A DNA stretch of 64,000 nucleotides, from assembly GCA_963921195.1 (NCBI GenBank), contig OY992536.1, positions 330,849,038-330,913,037 on the forward strand, written 5' to 3'. The first letter of the stretch is position 1. Each line of letters opens with the position of its first letter. This stretch comes from Pegoplata infirma (Eukaryota; Arthropoda; Insecta; Diptera; Anthomyiidae). The notes under the pieces are model-generated. The model saw only the letters and a list, made by a program, of their open reading frames with translations. It was not told where the DNA came from and made no database searches. Positions 53,901 through 64,000 of the stretch are shown here, in pieces. Position numbers and translations under genes: made by a program.

Positions 53901-54296
53901 CACTAAGAAAATTATGTCATTAACTGTTTGTAGGTTATTTTAAAAAGTAATCAGTGAAGTCATTTTAAAAGAAAAATCACTTATTTTATAAAGGATTTAA
54001 TTTTTTTACTGTTTCTGTAGTTTAAAAAAAATAATTTACTGTATTAAAAACGAATTTTCTGTTACATTTAATTTCGGCAGTAAAATATTTCTTCTATAGT
54101 TTTACTGTTTTTCAATACAAAATAACTGAATATTCACTAGTTTTTTAATGTTTTGGTTAGTCATTAAATTAACATTTAAAATTGACTGTAATGTGTTTTT
54201 ATTTTAAATGAAAAAACAGTGGAATGGTTTTTAAATAAAATTTCTTTTGTTTTAAGTGAATATTCACTGGAATTTACCTACATAATTCTTTGAGTG
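53901..54296. mobile_element. 396-bp TA-flanked MITE
   Basis: It begins TA|CACTAAGAAAATTATGTCAT and ends CATAATTCTTTGAGTG|TA, with mirrored inner sequences. The sequence 'aagtaagttg' flanks both sides a few bases out, probably present in the target before insertion. Ends resemble those of the other CACT...AGTG elements here. Confidence 0.75.
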
Positions 54297-54801
54297 TAAG
54301 TAAGTTGTTCACCAGTTAAAAAAAAATGTTTCGAAACATCAATTAATTTATAGCAAAAATTTGACAGTCATGTTTGGTTATGTTTTGCGCATCAGCATAC
54401 ATAAAATAACTTTAATTAACATTATTTTGGTAATTTGTGCCTATTTATGTGATAATATTAATGTTTACAGTCCCAAACACTTATTACTTCATTTTATTTC
54501 TGAATTTTAAATATAACCGCTTTTTAAATGGTTTGTACAATTAAAAAAAAATGCTTATAGTGTTGATGCGTGTTGCTGCAACATATACCGGGTTATTTTG
54601 CCGGTTTTTCACCAGCGAACAGAATACCTTACCTCTTCAGTGAAATTTTTACGCTTTTATAAAGCCAGTGTGAAATTCATGTTTTTTTATATGGATTTTG
54701 ACAGATTTTCATGTGAAAACCGAGCAACTTACCCACCTTTATGAAAAATTCAGAAAAAAATCACGTCCCTAGTAAAAATATTATGCTAATTTTACTAAAT
54801 A

Positions 54802-56908
54802 CACTCAAAAAAAAAAGTTTGTAAAATGACATAAAATCCCCGTGATTTTACGGGGCAGGTTTTGTAAAATATGTACTAGCAAGAATCCCCGTAAAGTTAG
54901 GGGGATAATTTGTAAATTGATTTAACAAAAGAAAATGTAAATTTACAATTTTTTTTGTAAAATATCATTTTCGAGGTAAACACTTTTTTTTGTAAATTTG
55001 CAAAAAATTTGGTAAATTTACAAAACAAAATTGTAAACTTACAAAAAAGGTTGTTATTTTACAAGGAAAAATAGAAAATGAAAAAAATAAATTGTATATT
55101 AACAAATTATTTGGTTAAACTACTTTATGGTTAAACTACTTTATGCAAAAAAATTGTATATTTACAATAAAAAGTGGTAAATTTACAATTTTTATTGTAT
55201 ATGTACCATTTTTCCTTATTTTTTTGCCGTAAAAACAGTAGTTTAACCATAAAATTTGTAAATTTACAATATTAGCCTTGTTTTTTGCAGACCGGATTAA
55301 GATTAGGATTAACTTTATTTAGTTAAAAAATGGGTCAAATCAAGTCCAGAAATTTTTTTTATATTTTTTTTCTGAATTTACATCCAAATAGTTAATATAA
55401 ACAGGAAAACAAATTAAGCGTTGTCAAAAATGTAAAATGGTATAAATAAATTTGAGTTAATCCAAGGATTTAACTAAATTTATTTTTCATTCTTTGCATT
55501 TTGGACAAAGCTTAATTTGTTTTTCTGTTTATATTTACTAATTGTATGTAATTTCAGAAAAAAATTATAAAAAAAATTCTGGACTTGATTTGACCCATTT
55601 TTTAACTAAATAAAGTTAATCCAAATCTTAATCCGGTCTGCAAAAAACAGGGCTATTGTTTTTGTATTTTTTATTTCATTTTTGTAAAATTACAACTTTT
55701 TTCGTAAGTATACAATTTTGTTTTTTAAATTTTCATATTTCTTTTGTAAATTTACAAAAAAATTGGTTTATTTACATATTGGTTTTGTAAATTTAAAGGT
55801 TTTTTCCACTGGTGCATCTTATTTTTCCTTCTTCGGCAGCTTGAGTAACACTTCAACAACCTGAATAGATTTTTTTTTTTCACTTGAGCACTTTTAACAA
55901 ACTTTTTAATGTATAAGTTATATATAGTATAACACTGCACTTTGTTATTTTTTTTCGACATTTCGTTTTTCTTAAGTAGAACATATGAGAATTGCGAAGG
56001 AGGCTACACAAGAAATTTCTTATATTTTTAGGAAAAATTAGTCAAAAAATAACAATTTTTTTTTGAATTTTTAATTATTTTCACAAGTATTTTTAAAAAA
56101 TCGGAAAAAAAAAATTTGGATATTGTAGATTGGATGTTTAAGTACCAGTTAAAATAAGAAAAATTTGATTTTTCATAATTGGCAGCTTTCTATTGACATT
56201 TTAGGTACCAAATTTAAAAAAAAATTACCAAAAAAATATGGTAAAATCACAAAAAAAAATGGTAAAAATACAAAAAAAAACTAGAACAATTATATAGTAG
56301 AAACACATAAAAATTGTGGTATTTTACTTAACGCAAATTACCAAAAAAAATGGTGTAAAAATTATTTATAAAAAATTATTTTTAACTAAATTTTTTACTC
56401 CAAAACGCAAAAAAAAATCTGAACTTAGAAAATTTGTATGTGTCCTATTGTTGAATAATTATTTTTTTTTTTGTAAAACAACATTAATTCTAGTAATAAA
56501 ATAAATTTTGTAAAATTATATTGGAATTTTGTACTTTTCAATACATACATTTCAAACTGAAAACCTTGTAAACGATATTAAAAAAAAATGTTTGTAATAA
56601 AAAATTTTTTTGGTAAAAAGACTAAATAACATCAAGTAAAATTATGTTGTACAATTACAGTTTTCTTGTGTAAAAAAACTAAACACCTTGTAATATTTTT
56701 TTAATTTGTAAAATAATTCACTTTTTTGTAAATTTACCTAAAAAATTTGTAAAATAAATTTACCAAAATATAATAGTAAAATTACAAAGCAAACTGTAGT
56801 TTTCGTTTTATTAAATATACAACAATTTTTGTAAAAAGACAAAAATATTAGTAAAATAGAATTACAAGACCTTTTACTTGTAAATTTACAAACTTTTTTT
56901 TTTGAGTG
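54802..56908 (+). mobile_element. TA-flanked CACTCAAAAAA element, copy A
   Basis: It reads TA|CACTCAAAAAAAAAAGTTTG at the left and CAAACTTTTTTTTTTGAGTG|TA at the right. The left subterminal region has small CCCCGTNA...TACGGGG hairpins (54838-54910). It is filled with 'tgtaaatttaca' motifs. Copy B (59481-61163) is the same element in reverse. Copy A is longer by the nested 379-bp element at 55275-55653. Small frames within are low complexity. Confidence 0.85.
55275..55653. mobile_element. 379-bp palindromic MITE nested in copy A
   Basis: It starts TA|GCCTTGTTTTTTGCAGACCG and ends GGTCTGCAAAAAACAGGGC|TA, and is an inverted repeat over most of its length. Copy B lacks it at the homologous position, which confirms the insertion. 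The first 37 bases of a related copy occur at 61166-61202. Confidence 0.88.
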
Positions 56909-57475
56909 TAGATCTAATTTGATCCGTAAAATGGTTGTATCAATTAATATCTAATTGTATTACTTTAGATCAAAAAATATAAAAATTGATACAATTTGAT
57001 CCTGAATTTGGTCAAATCTAATTAGATCAAATTGATCTTATAATATCAATTTTTATATAATTTGATGAGCAAAACCAAAATACGAATCTAATCATATATG
57101 GAGCAATATCTAACCATATAAAGTGGATCAACCGTATCAAAGTGATAGATAAAATTTTATATAAATTTATACGGAAGCATATTAACTCATATAAGATTGT
57201 ATCAAATTATATATGATTAGACCAGAAAATTTTTACTCGGGGTGTTATTTTCTCATGGTGCTTAATATATATTTCGGGTGGCCCATACAAAAATCCAACT
57301 TTTGCTTTTTATGAACCGCCCTACTGGACAGGCATGCAAACTTTTTATTTGTGATACATCTAAACGTATTTATGTGTATTATTTAAACCTGACACGAGAC
57401 GACATAACGAGGCGGAGCAAAGTAAACAAACATGGCCGAAATTGCTAGTTACTCATAATCAAGATGTGTACTTGT
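56909..57475. other. AT-rich stretch with degenerate GATCAAATT repeats
   Basis: From 56910 to 57230 the sequence has many 'aatttgatc' and 'gatcaaat' motifs in both directions, possibly a diverged foldback or satellite. No gene was recognised; 57240-57475 is unassigned. Confidence 0.45.
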
Positions 57476-58130
57476 CAGGGATGTTAAAGTTGGTACAATT
57501 GTACTTTTTTTGGTACATTTTGACCTACAAAAGTACCGTGGTACTACCGCGACTCATTTGGTACAATTTAAAAATGTTCAATCTCTTTTTTATATCTCAT
57601 CGAAATATCGGTGAAGGACCCCAGCGTTTTTTCTTTACTAAACTCTTTACATTATTAATAAACTCTTTACAATATTAATAAGACTCTTCTTAAATTCTAT
57701 AAACAAGTCCTAATTGTGAAACTTTCTTTTCTTTAATTTCCAAATGGTTAAAACTTGTTTTAACAGAAAAGGTCTCAGAATTTAACACTTGATAAAATTC
57801 TTTCTCACTTGTATCAAAGAAAAAGTCTCAAAATTTTTTCACAGAAGTCTCAGTAATTTATCTATAGACAAAAACTGAACTTTTGCATAGAGAAAAAGTA
57901 AGATAGTAATAATTGATTCTGAGACATTTTATCTGTAGAAGACGTCTAAGATCTTGATACATTTTTCGTGTTCACAAACTCGGATAATTTTTCCATGTTC
58001 ATACACTCACAAGGAAAGTTTCCCTAGTGTCACTCTCCGATCTTTGTGGATGCCAGATACAATTTTGCTGTCAAAAAATTATAGAATTCTGAGAATTTTT
58101 CCTATTGATAAAGTACCGTATAATTAACAA

Positions 58131-58703
58131 GTAAAAAAGTTAAATTCGGCCTTGCCGAATGTAGTGATACCCTCCACAATTTCAATAAGATTATTGCAAA
58201 CAACTTTATTTAAAAGAAAATTACTTTTGAAAAAAAAAAAAAAAAATTGAAAAAAAATTTCCGCGAAAAAAAATTTTGGTAAAAAAATCCGCGATTTTTT
58301 TCTTTTTTTGTCAAAAAATATGTTCGTACTTTTTTAAATACCATTTGGTGTTCAATTATGTTCACATATGTCAACCAGAAGCCGAATTAAAGCATTTTGT
58401 ATTTTTAGGTTATGTTGAATGTACTGAAATTTTTGAGGTGTGCTTACATTTTCGTTCATAACGTTTGAACCGCTGAACCGATATCGCTCAAATGCAATAC
58501 CAAACTTCTCGGGAGAACTTCCAATATATATGTTAAGTTTCAGTCATCTCTGTGCAATATTTTGTCCGCTAGAATGTCTTAAAATCGATCGGGCATCATG
58601 AATATATATACTTTATGGGGTCCCAGACCGATATTTCGATGAGTTACAAACGGAATGACAAACTTATATATACCCTCTATCACTAAGTGGAGGGTATAAA
58701 AAT
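58131..58703 (+). repeat. GGAGGGTATAAAA-family repeat, most complete copy
   Basis: It begins with 'aaaaaagttaaattcggccttgccgaatg'-type sequence and 'gataccctccacaa' at 58170. The right part has 'tatatactttatggggtccc' at 58605 and the terminal 'taagtggagggtataaaaa'. The start, with TACCCTCCAC, and the end, with GTGGAGGGTA, form a short inverted pair. Related starts are seen at 33268. Confidence 0.65.
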
Positions 58704-58807
58704 TTACTACAGACTAGATGTCAAGAAATTGTTCAAAAAAGGCCCTGACAAAATGTTTGTATTTTGGAGGGCATAAAAGATTTAGTACAACCGAATGTAA
58801 TACTTTT

Positions 58808-58955
58808 AAGGTACCTACAGACGACGCAATATTATGCACAATATTTTTGACGTTTACCCACAAATGCCATACATAAAAATACTGTATAAAATATTGAAGC
58901 GAAAAAAATACATGCAGATTGTACATAATATGGAATCGTCTGTAGAGGCCTTTAA
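58808..58955. mobile_element. Small GTCTGTAGA-ended MITE, copy 1
   Basis: It begins AAGGTACCTACAGACGACGC and ends TCGTCTGTAGAGGCCTTT. TTTAA/TTAA sequence is present at both edges. The second copy at 59159-59305 is in the opposite orientation and has the same internal 'acaatatttttgacgttt' segment. Confidence 0.75.
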
Positions 58956-59158
58956 TTGTTTCAGTTAAGTTTTTATAAATAAAAAAATATGGTACCATGA
59001 GGGTCCAAAAAGTACATTATTTTTTGAAAGTTGGTACAAAATGGAAAACCCCATTTAACATCCCTGGTACTTGTACTCACAATGTGAGTCTCGCATATTT
59101 CAAACCTAGTTTAACCATAAAAAAGATACAAACAAGTTTGTATGTGTGTAATTATTTA

Positions 59159-59305
59159 AGGCCTCTACAGACAATTCAATATTATGTACAATCTGCATGT
59201 ATTTTTATACAGTCCAATATTTTATACAGTACATTTATGTATGCCATTTCTGGGAAAACGTCAAAAATATTATGCATAATATTGTCTAGTCTGTAGATAC
59301 CTTTA
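59159..59305. mobile_element. Small GTCTGTAGA-ended MITE, copy 2 (inverted)
   Basis: It begins AAGGCCTCTACAGACAATTC and ends AGTCTGTAGATACCTTT between TTTAA-type flanks. It lies just outside the hAT-like element that contains copy 1. The 99-codon frame crossing it (58997-59296) joins unrelated repeats. Confidence 0.75.
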
Positions 59306-59480
59306 AACACCGTCACATAGTGCACATTGGGCCACACCCATATGATTCTTAACATTAAATAACCCGCTTATTTTTAATAAGTGTGAGTGGTACCGTTGTA
59401 AAGGCGATAATCTGTAGATAATAATTGCATTATCAAAGTTCATGGTTACCTTGCAAAATTCTAAAAAATTGTGAATAATA

Positions 59481-61163
59481 CACTCAAAAAAAAAAGTTTG
59501 TAAAATTACAAGCAAAAGGTCTTGTAATTCTATTTTACTAATATTTTTGTCTATTTACAAAAATTCTTGTATTTTTAATAAAACAAAAACTACCGTGCGC
59601 TTTGTAATTTTACTATAATATGTTGGTAAATTTATTTAACAATTTTTTTAGGTAAATTAACAAAAAAAAAAATTATTTTACAAATTAAAAAAAAATTACA
59701 AGTTGTTTAGTTGTTTTACACAAGAAAATTGTAATTGTACAACAACATTTTATTTGATAGTATTTAGTCTTTCTACCAAAAAATGTTTTATTACAAACAA
59801 TTTTTTTTCAAGATTTTTTAGTTTACAAGGTTTTTAGTATTTTGACACAAAAAAATGTAATTAAACAAAAATTTGTATTGAAAAATAATTATGCAACAAT
59901 AGGAGACGCAAAAATTTTCGAAGTCCATATTTTGTTAAAAATTATTTTTTATAAATAAAAAATTTCATAAAAAAATTTTGAAAATTTTTTAAGTTCCGGA
60001 TACAAACATTTTTCAATTAGTTGTAAGCTTTATCAAAAAAATTGAATATCAAGACAATTTTTTGGTAACTTGCTTTAAGTAAAAACCACAATTTTTATAT
60101 GTTTTTACTATATTATTGTTCTAGTTTTTTTGTTTGTATTTTTACCATTTTTTGGTAATTTTACCATATTTTTTTGGTACTTTTTTTTAAATTTGGCACT
60201 AAAATGTCAATCAAAAGCTGTCAATTATGAAAGATTAAGTTTTTTCTTATTTTATCAGGTACTTAAACGTCCAATCTACAATCTCCAAAGTTTTTTTTTT
60301 ATAATTTTTTAAAAATACTTGCTAAAATAATTAAAAATTCGAAAAAAATTTAATTTTTTTGACTAGTTTTTCTTGAAAATATAAGAAATTTCTTGTGTAG
60401 CCTCCTTCGCAATTCTCATATGTTCTACTTAAGAAAAACGAAATTCCGAAAAAAAAAATAAAAAAGTGCAGTGTTATACTCTAAAAAGTTTGTTAAAAGT
60501 GTTCAAGTGAAAAAAAGAATCATTTCAGGTTGTTAAAGTGCTACTCCAGCTGCCGAAGAAGGAAAAATAAGATGCACCAATGAAAAAATCCTTTAAATTT
60601 ACAAAACCAATATGTAAATATAGCAAATTTTTTGTAAATTTACAAAACAAATATGAAAGTTTAGAAAACAAAATTGTATACTTACAGAAAAAGTTGTAAT
60701 TTTACAAAAATGAAGTAGAAAATATAAAAACAATATTGTAAATTTACAAATTATTTGGTTAAACTACTGTTTTTACGGCAAAAAAGTAAGAAAAAATGGT
60801 ATATTTACAATAAAAATTATATATTTACAATAAAAATTGTAAATTTACCACTTTTTACTGTAAATATACAAGTTTTTTGCCATAAAAAACTGTAGTTAAA
60901 CCAAACAATTTGTAAATTTACAATTTTATTTTTTGATTTTCTACTTTATTTCGTAAATTTACAACTTTTTTTGTAAGTCTACAATAATATTTAAAAAAAA
61001 AAAAATGTAAATTTACACTTTCTCCCCGTAATTTTTTTGTTAAATCAATTTACAAATTATCCCCGTAACATTACGGGGATTCTTGCTAGTACATATTTTA
61101 CAAAACCTGCCCCGTAAAATCACGGGGATTTTATGTTATTTTACAAACTTTTTTTTTTGAGTG
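59481..61163 (-). mobile_element. TA-flanked CACTCAAAAAA element, copy B
   Basis: The ends are TA|CACTCAAAAAAAAAAGTTTG and CAAACTTTTTTTTTTGAGTG|TA. In reverse it aligns with copy A from end to end, including CCCCGTAAAATCACGGGG near 61107-61130. It lacks the 379-bp nested element. Together with copy A it makes a very large inverted repeat around 56909-59480. Confidence 0.86.
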
Positions 61164-61165
61164 TA

Positions 61166-61202
61166 GGCTTGCTTTTTGCAGACCGGATTAAGATTAAGAT
61201 CT
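61166..61202 (+). mobile_element. One-ended fragment of the 379-bp MITE
   Basis: GGCTTGCTTTTTGCAGACCG and the next bases match the start of the element at 55275. It shares the TA at the right edge of copy B. The rest is missing or diverged. Confidence 0.65.
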
Positions 61203-61379
61203 TTAAGTCATTTAAAAAAACCCAAACCAAATTAGTTTGAATAACAAAATACATCTACTTTGTGTTTTCTGTAAGAATTTGCAAAAAACAAAAAAATCGC
61301 AAAAAAAGGAAAAAATACAATTCAAAAACCAATAAAAACGCATTTGTTCAACAAATGTGAATGAGTAATATTTAATTAT

Positions 61380-62690
61380 TTGAAATTTTTTGCAAAATTG
61401 TATTTAACAATATTATTAACAATTCGTCAGCTTATTATTGTTTTGCTCCATACGCCAACAACTCGGTTTCGAGAAAAAGGATAAAATAGGTTTACCACAA
61501 ATTTTCTCGAAAAGTAATCAATGAATTTTGTTTTAATGTTTTCCATTTATTGCTACAAATATTGTTAACAAAGCTTCTAGTTTTCAGACTTTTACATACA
61601 ATATATCAAAAGATTTTAAGCTTTTAAGAAAATAAGATTTTATGGTATTATGCTCCATATCCAATTTTGCTTACACATTTGGGACTTTTGTGTGATATGG
61701 AGCAAATGAGTTCTCAACGCCAAACAAAATAACAATGAAACAAAAAGAGCTACACCATTTACAGATGTAATTCGAAAAAGATCAATTGTAATTCGAAGAT
61801 TCTACTTGTAATTCGAAGATTCCATTTGTAATTCGAAGATTCCATTTGTAATTCGAAGATTACACTTGTAATTCGAAGATTCTATTTGTAATTCGAAGAT
61901 TCCATTTGTAATTCGAAGATTCCAATTGTAATTCGAAAAATATAAACTGAATTTCCATTGATATTTTTCGAATTACAATTGGAATCTTCGAATTACAAAT
62001 GGAATCTTCGAATTACAAATAGAATCTTCGAATTACAAGTATAATCTTCGAATTACAAATGGAATCTTCGAATTACAAATGGAATCTTCGAATTACAAAT
62101 GGAATCTTCGAATTACAAGTAGAATCTTCGAATTACAATTGATATTTTTCGAATTACATCTGTAAATGGTGTAGATCGACAAAACTGAGTATTTAGAACA
62201 CTTATATAGTCAGGTTGCATGGTATTAAAAATGGGGATGATCGGTCAATGGACACGCCTACCTCCCACACAACCTAAATGGCAAATATGACATTACTTGA
62301 AATGTTTAGAAGTTACGCTATTAAAATTAGGTACGTAGAATAATACCAACATAATTAATCTTCATTCCAAAAATATGCAAGATCCGTTAATTTTTAAATA
62401 ATCTAGAGCCTTTTCTATAACGCAAATTTTCAAAAAACGTCAAAATGGTGTGTTTTTTCTTAGAAAATGCTGGATACCTCAAATTTGAAAAGATCTTTTA
62501 AAAAACGGACTTCGGAATAAAAAAGAGGATATTTATATTATATATATTCCATTCCTAACTCATTTTTTTCAAAAATGGCGTATGGAGCAAAACAATAATA
62601 ATGTGACGAATTGTTAAGAGTTTTCCAATATTCAACTTTTTAGCAAACCTTGTTGCAAAAGCGAAAATGATGTTTGCGAAAAAGGATTAT
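61380..62690. repeat. Foldback structure with TTTGCTCCATACGCC arms
   Basis: AATTCGTCA...TTATTGTTTTGCTCC (61420-61452) is the reverse complement of sequence at 62578-62620. Weaker mirroring extends outward. The precise ends and duplication were not identified. A second inverted element (61753-62171) is inserted in its centre. Confidence 0.6.
61753..62171. mobile_element. TA-flanked MITE made of a mirrored 20-bp minisatellite
   Basis: The ends are TA|CACCATTTACAGATGTAATT and AATTACATCTGTAAATGGTG|TA. Inside, about eight units of TTGTAATTCGAAGATTCCAT run one way and about eight run the other, meeting near 61960. Each unit contains the palindrome TTCGAA. Another copy starts at 63835. Confidence 0.9.
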
Positions 62691-63436
62691 AATATTTTTT
62701 TTCTAAGATAACCCAAACAGTAAGTTGGAAGTTAGGTTAGGGTGGCGGCGCCAGATCGCTACTCCGCATAGACCAATTGGTCCATATCCTATTTTAAAGT
62801 ATTTTTTCAGTTTGTCAGTTAATGAAAAAAAAAAACCGGTTAACAGGTTTTTTTATTCCGGTTTAACCGAGAAAACCGGTTAACCGTAAAAGCTGATTTT
62901 CGGTTAACCGAGAAACCGGTTTTCCAAAATGTTGGTTTTTTATAAACACTAAACGCGAGTTTATCTGCTTTCTGGTTTCCTTCTATTCCTTCGTGCCCTG
63001 GTACCCATAACATGGAGAGCCTCAGCGATGTTTAGGTTGAACTTTAGTGTCGACGAAAAGTATAAACGCAGTTTGATTTTTACATGATTAAATGTCATAA
63101 AACTGTTAACAGCGAAATCGTAGCTACTCGCATTCGCGAGATATCGCGAAATTAGTGTTTTTGTATTTTCTTAAATTTTGACACTGAAGTTTTTTAAATA
63201 TTTTCAAAAACTGAGTATACAGTTTTAATTGTATTTATTTACAGGTCACAAAACAGTTAACATAGAAATCACATCTTCTCAATTTCGCGAGAAATCGCAA
63301 AATTAAAAATAAAAAAATTGTAAAAAATTGTATTTTTTCGCGTAAATTACTTAGCAGTCAAGACATTGATTTAAGCAGTTTTGCCACCTCCAATCACGTA
63401 AAATTCAAACTCCTTATCGTATATTTGTTGTTACCA
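62691..63436. other. Unassigned stretch with a GGTTAACCGG-rich patch
   Basis: At 62835-62930 there are at least six GGTTAACCG/CCGGTTT motifs like the subterminal repeats of the hAT-like element at 19391-23047, so this may be a truncated hAT end. No gene was recognised in the rest. Confidence 0.45.
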
Positions 63437-64000
63437 GAGACCATAACTGTTCAAAAATATTTTTTTAAATAAAAATAAAAAATAACAGTTTGAAATGATT
63501 TATATAAATATCTGTTCAAAATAACAGAAATAAAAACTTTTATTTTTTATAACTGTTATCAAAAACTCTTTCAGCCTTAAAAAATAAAACTAAAATTAAC
63601 GCATGCAAAAGAATCCTATTGATAGCTAATACTTCAATCATTGATTTAAAGATAAAAACTTTGATTGATTTTTTTAAAAATTACTGTTACAACAGTTATT
63701 TACTCCAATAAATAAAAAATAAAAGTTATTTTAGATTGTTTGAACAAAAAGTTTTTAATAACTGTTATTTTTTACTGTTATTGTAAAAATCAAAAAATAA
63801 AAGTTATTGCAAATTTAAACACGGGACATCTCTACACCATTTACAGATGTAATTCGAAAAAGATCAATTGTAATTCGAAGATTCTATTTGTAATTCGAAG
63901 ATTCCATTTGTAATTCGAAGATTCCATTTGTAATTCGAAGATTCCATTTGTAATTCGAATACTCCAATTGTAATTCGAAGATTCCATTTGTAATTCGAAG
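63437..64000. mobile_element. hAT-like CAGAGACCA-family copy, running past the window end
   Basis: It begins CAGAGACCATAACTGTTCAA and continues with 'gatagctaatacttcaatc' and paired 'actgttacaacagttatt' motifs as in 16448-16724. After 'gacatctcta' a mirrored-minisatellite MITE begins at 63835. The other end lies outside the window. Confidence 0.65.
63835..64000. mobile_element. Second mirrored-minisatellite MITE, truncated by the window end
   Basis: TA|CACCATTTACAGATGTAATT at 63833-63854 and the following TTGTAATTCGAAGATTCCAT units match 61753 onward. At least seven units are visible before the window stops. Confidence 0.85.

Larger units (their letters stand above)
57476..59066. mobile_element. 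hAT-like element with CAGGGATGTTAAA ends, TSD GTACTTGT
   Basis: The ends are CAGGGATGTTAAAGTTGGTA at 57476 and ATTTAACATCCCTG ending at 59066, flanked by GTACTTGT (57468-57475 and 59067-59074). GGTACA/TGTACC motifs are mirrored near each end. It has acquired a GGAGGGTATAAAA-family repeat (58131-58703) and a small MITE (58808-58955). No transposase remains. Confidence 0.9.

Noticed and set aside
61753..62171. CRISPR-like short repeats
   Set aside because: The 20-bp units are contiguous, without spacers, and mirrored around a centre within a TA-flanked element.

Overview
This window looks like nuclear DNA of a higher (brachyceran) fly. It is strongly AT-rich, has dipteran-sized introns of about 58-74 bp, and has one recognisable host gene in a dense bed of transposable-element (TE) remnants. 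I cannot name the species from sequence alone.

The only host gene I can support is on the minus strand at 28771-37833. It is the nuclear gene for mitochondrial translation initiation factor 2 (mIF2/MTIF2). I rebuilt it as nine coding exons joined by GT-AG introns in consistent phase, giving about 695 residues. It has a basic presequence, an IF2 N-terminal region, a complete G domain with all five G motifs, and the C-terminal IF2 domains. Seven of its eight introns are 58-133 bp. The remaining one (29935-36388, about 6.45 kb) lies between the G domain and domain II and is filled with nested mobile elements. A core-promoter E-box lies about 75 bp upstream of the start codon. A possible 5' noncoding exon of a divergent gene ends in a splice donor at 38452.

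Left flank (1-28700): a four-level nest of TIR elements at 1425-6324; a LINE split by a hAT-like element (7453-9466); a hAT-like element (11074-13771) carrying an RTE-type LINE that has lost its reverse-transcriptase core; a 5'-truncated LINE (14267-16440) carrying a palindromic element with tRNA-like sequence in both arms; a minisatellite (16735-17290); a foldback element holding a hAT-like element holding a TA-element (17409-19350); and LINE fragments interrupted by hAT-like elements at 19391-23047 and 25140-27668.

Right flank (38450-64000): foldback elements; a 7.1-kb composite (42940-50087) containing four further successive hAT-like insertions; a Helentron-like element (50547-53331) with a 146-bp tandem array running into about 221 copies of the pentamer TTACC; two inverted copies of a TA-flanked element (54802-56908 and 59481-61163) around a hAT-like element (57476-59066); and a mirrored 20-bp minisatellite (61753-62171) whose relative runs off the window end.

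Most element boundaries rest on matching terminal inverted repeats plus a target-site duplication (TSD) read directly from the sequence. Superfamily names come from TSD length and terminal motifs, because no intact transposase was seen. I found no CRISPR, viral gene, operon or recognisable new protein system. The most notable content is the readable order of nested insertions, the tRNA-like sequence in palindrome arms, the pentamer array inside a Helentron, and small coding-looking fragments inside non-autonomous elements.
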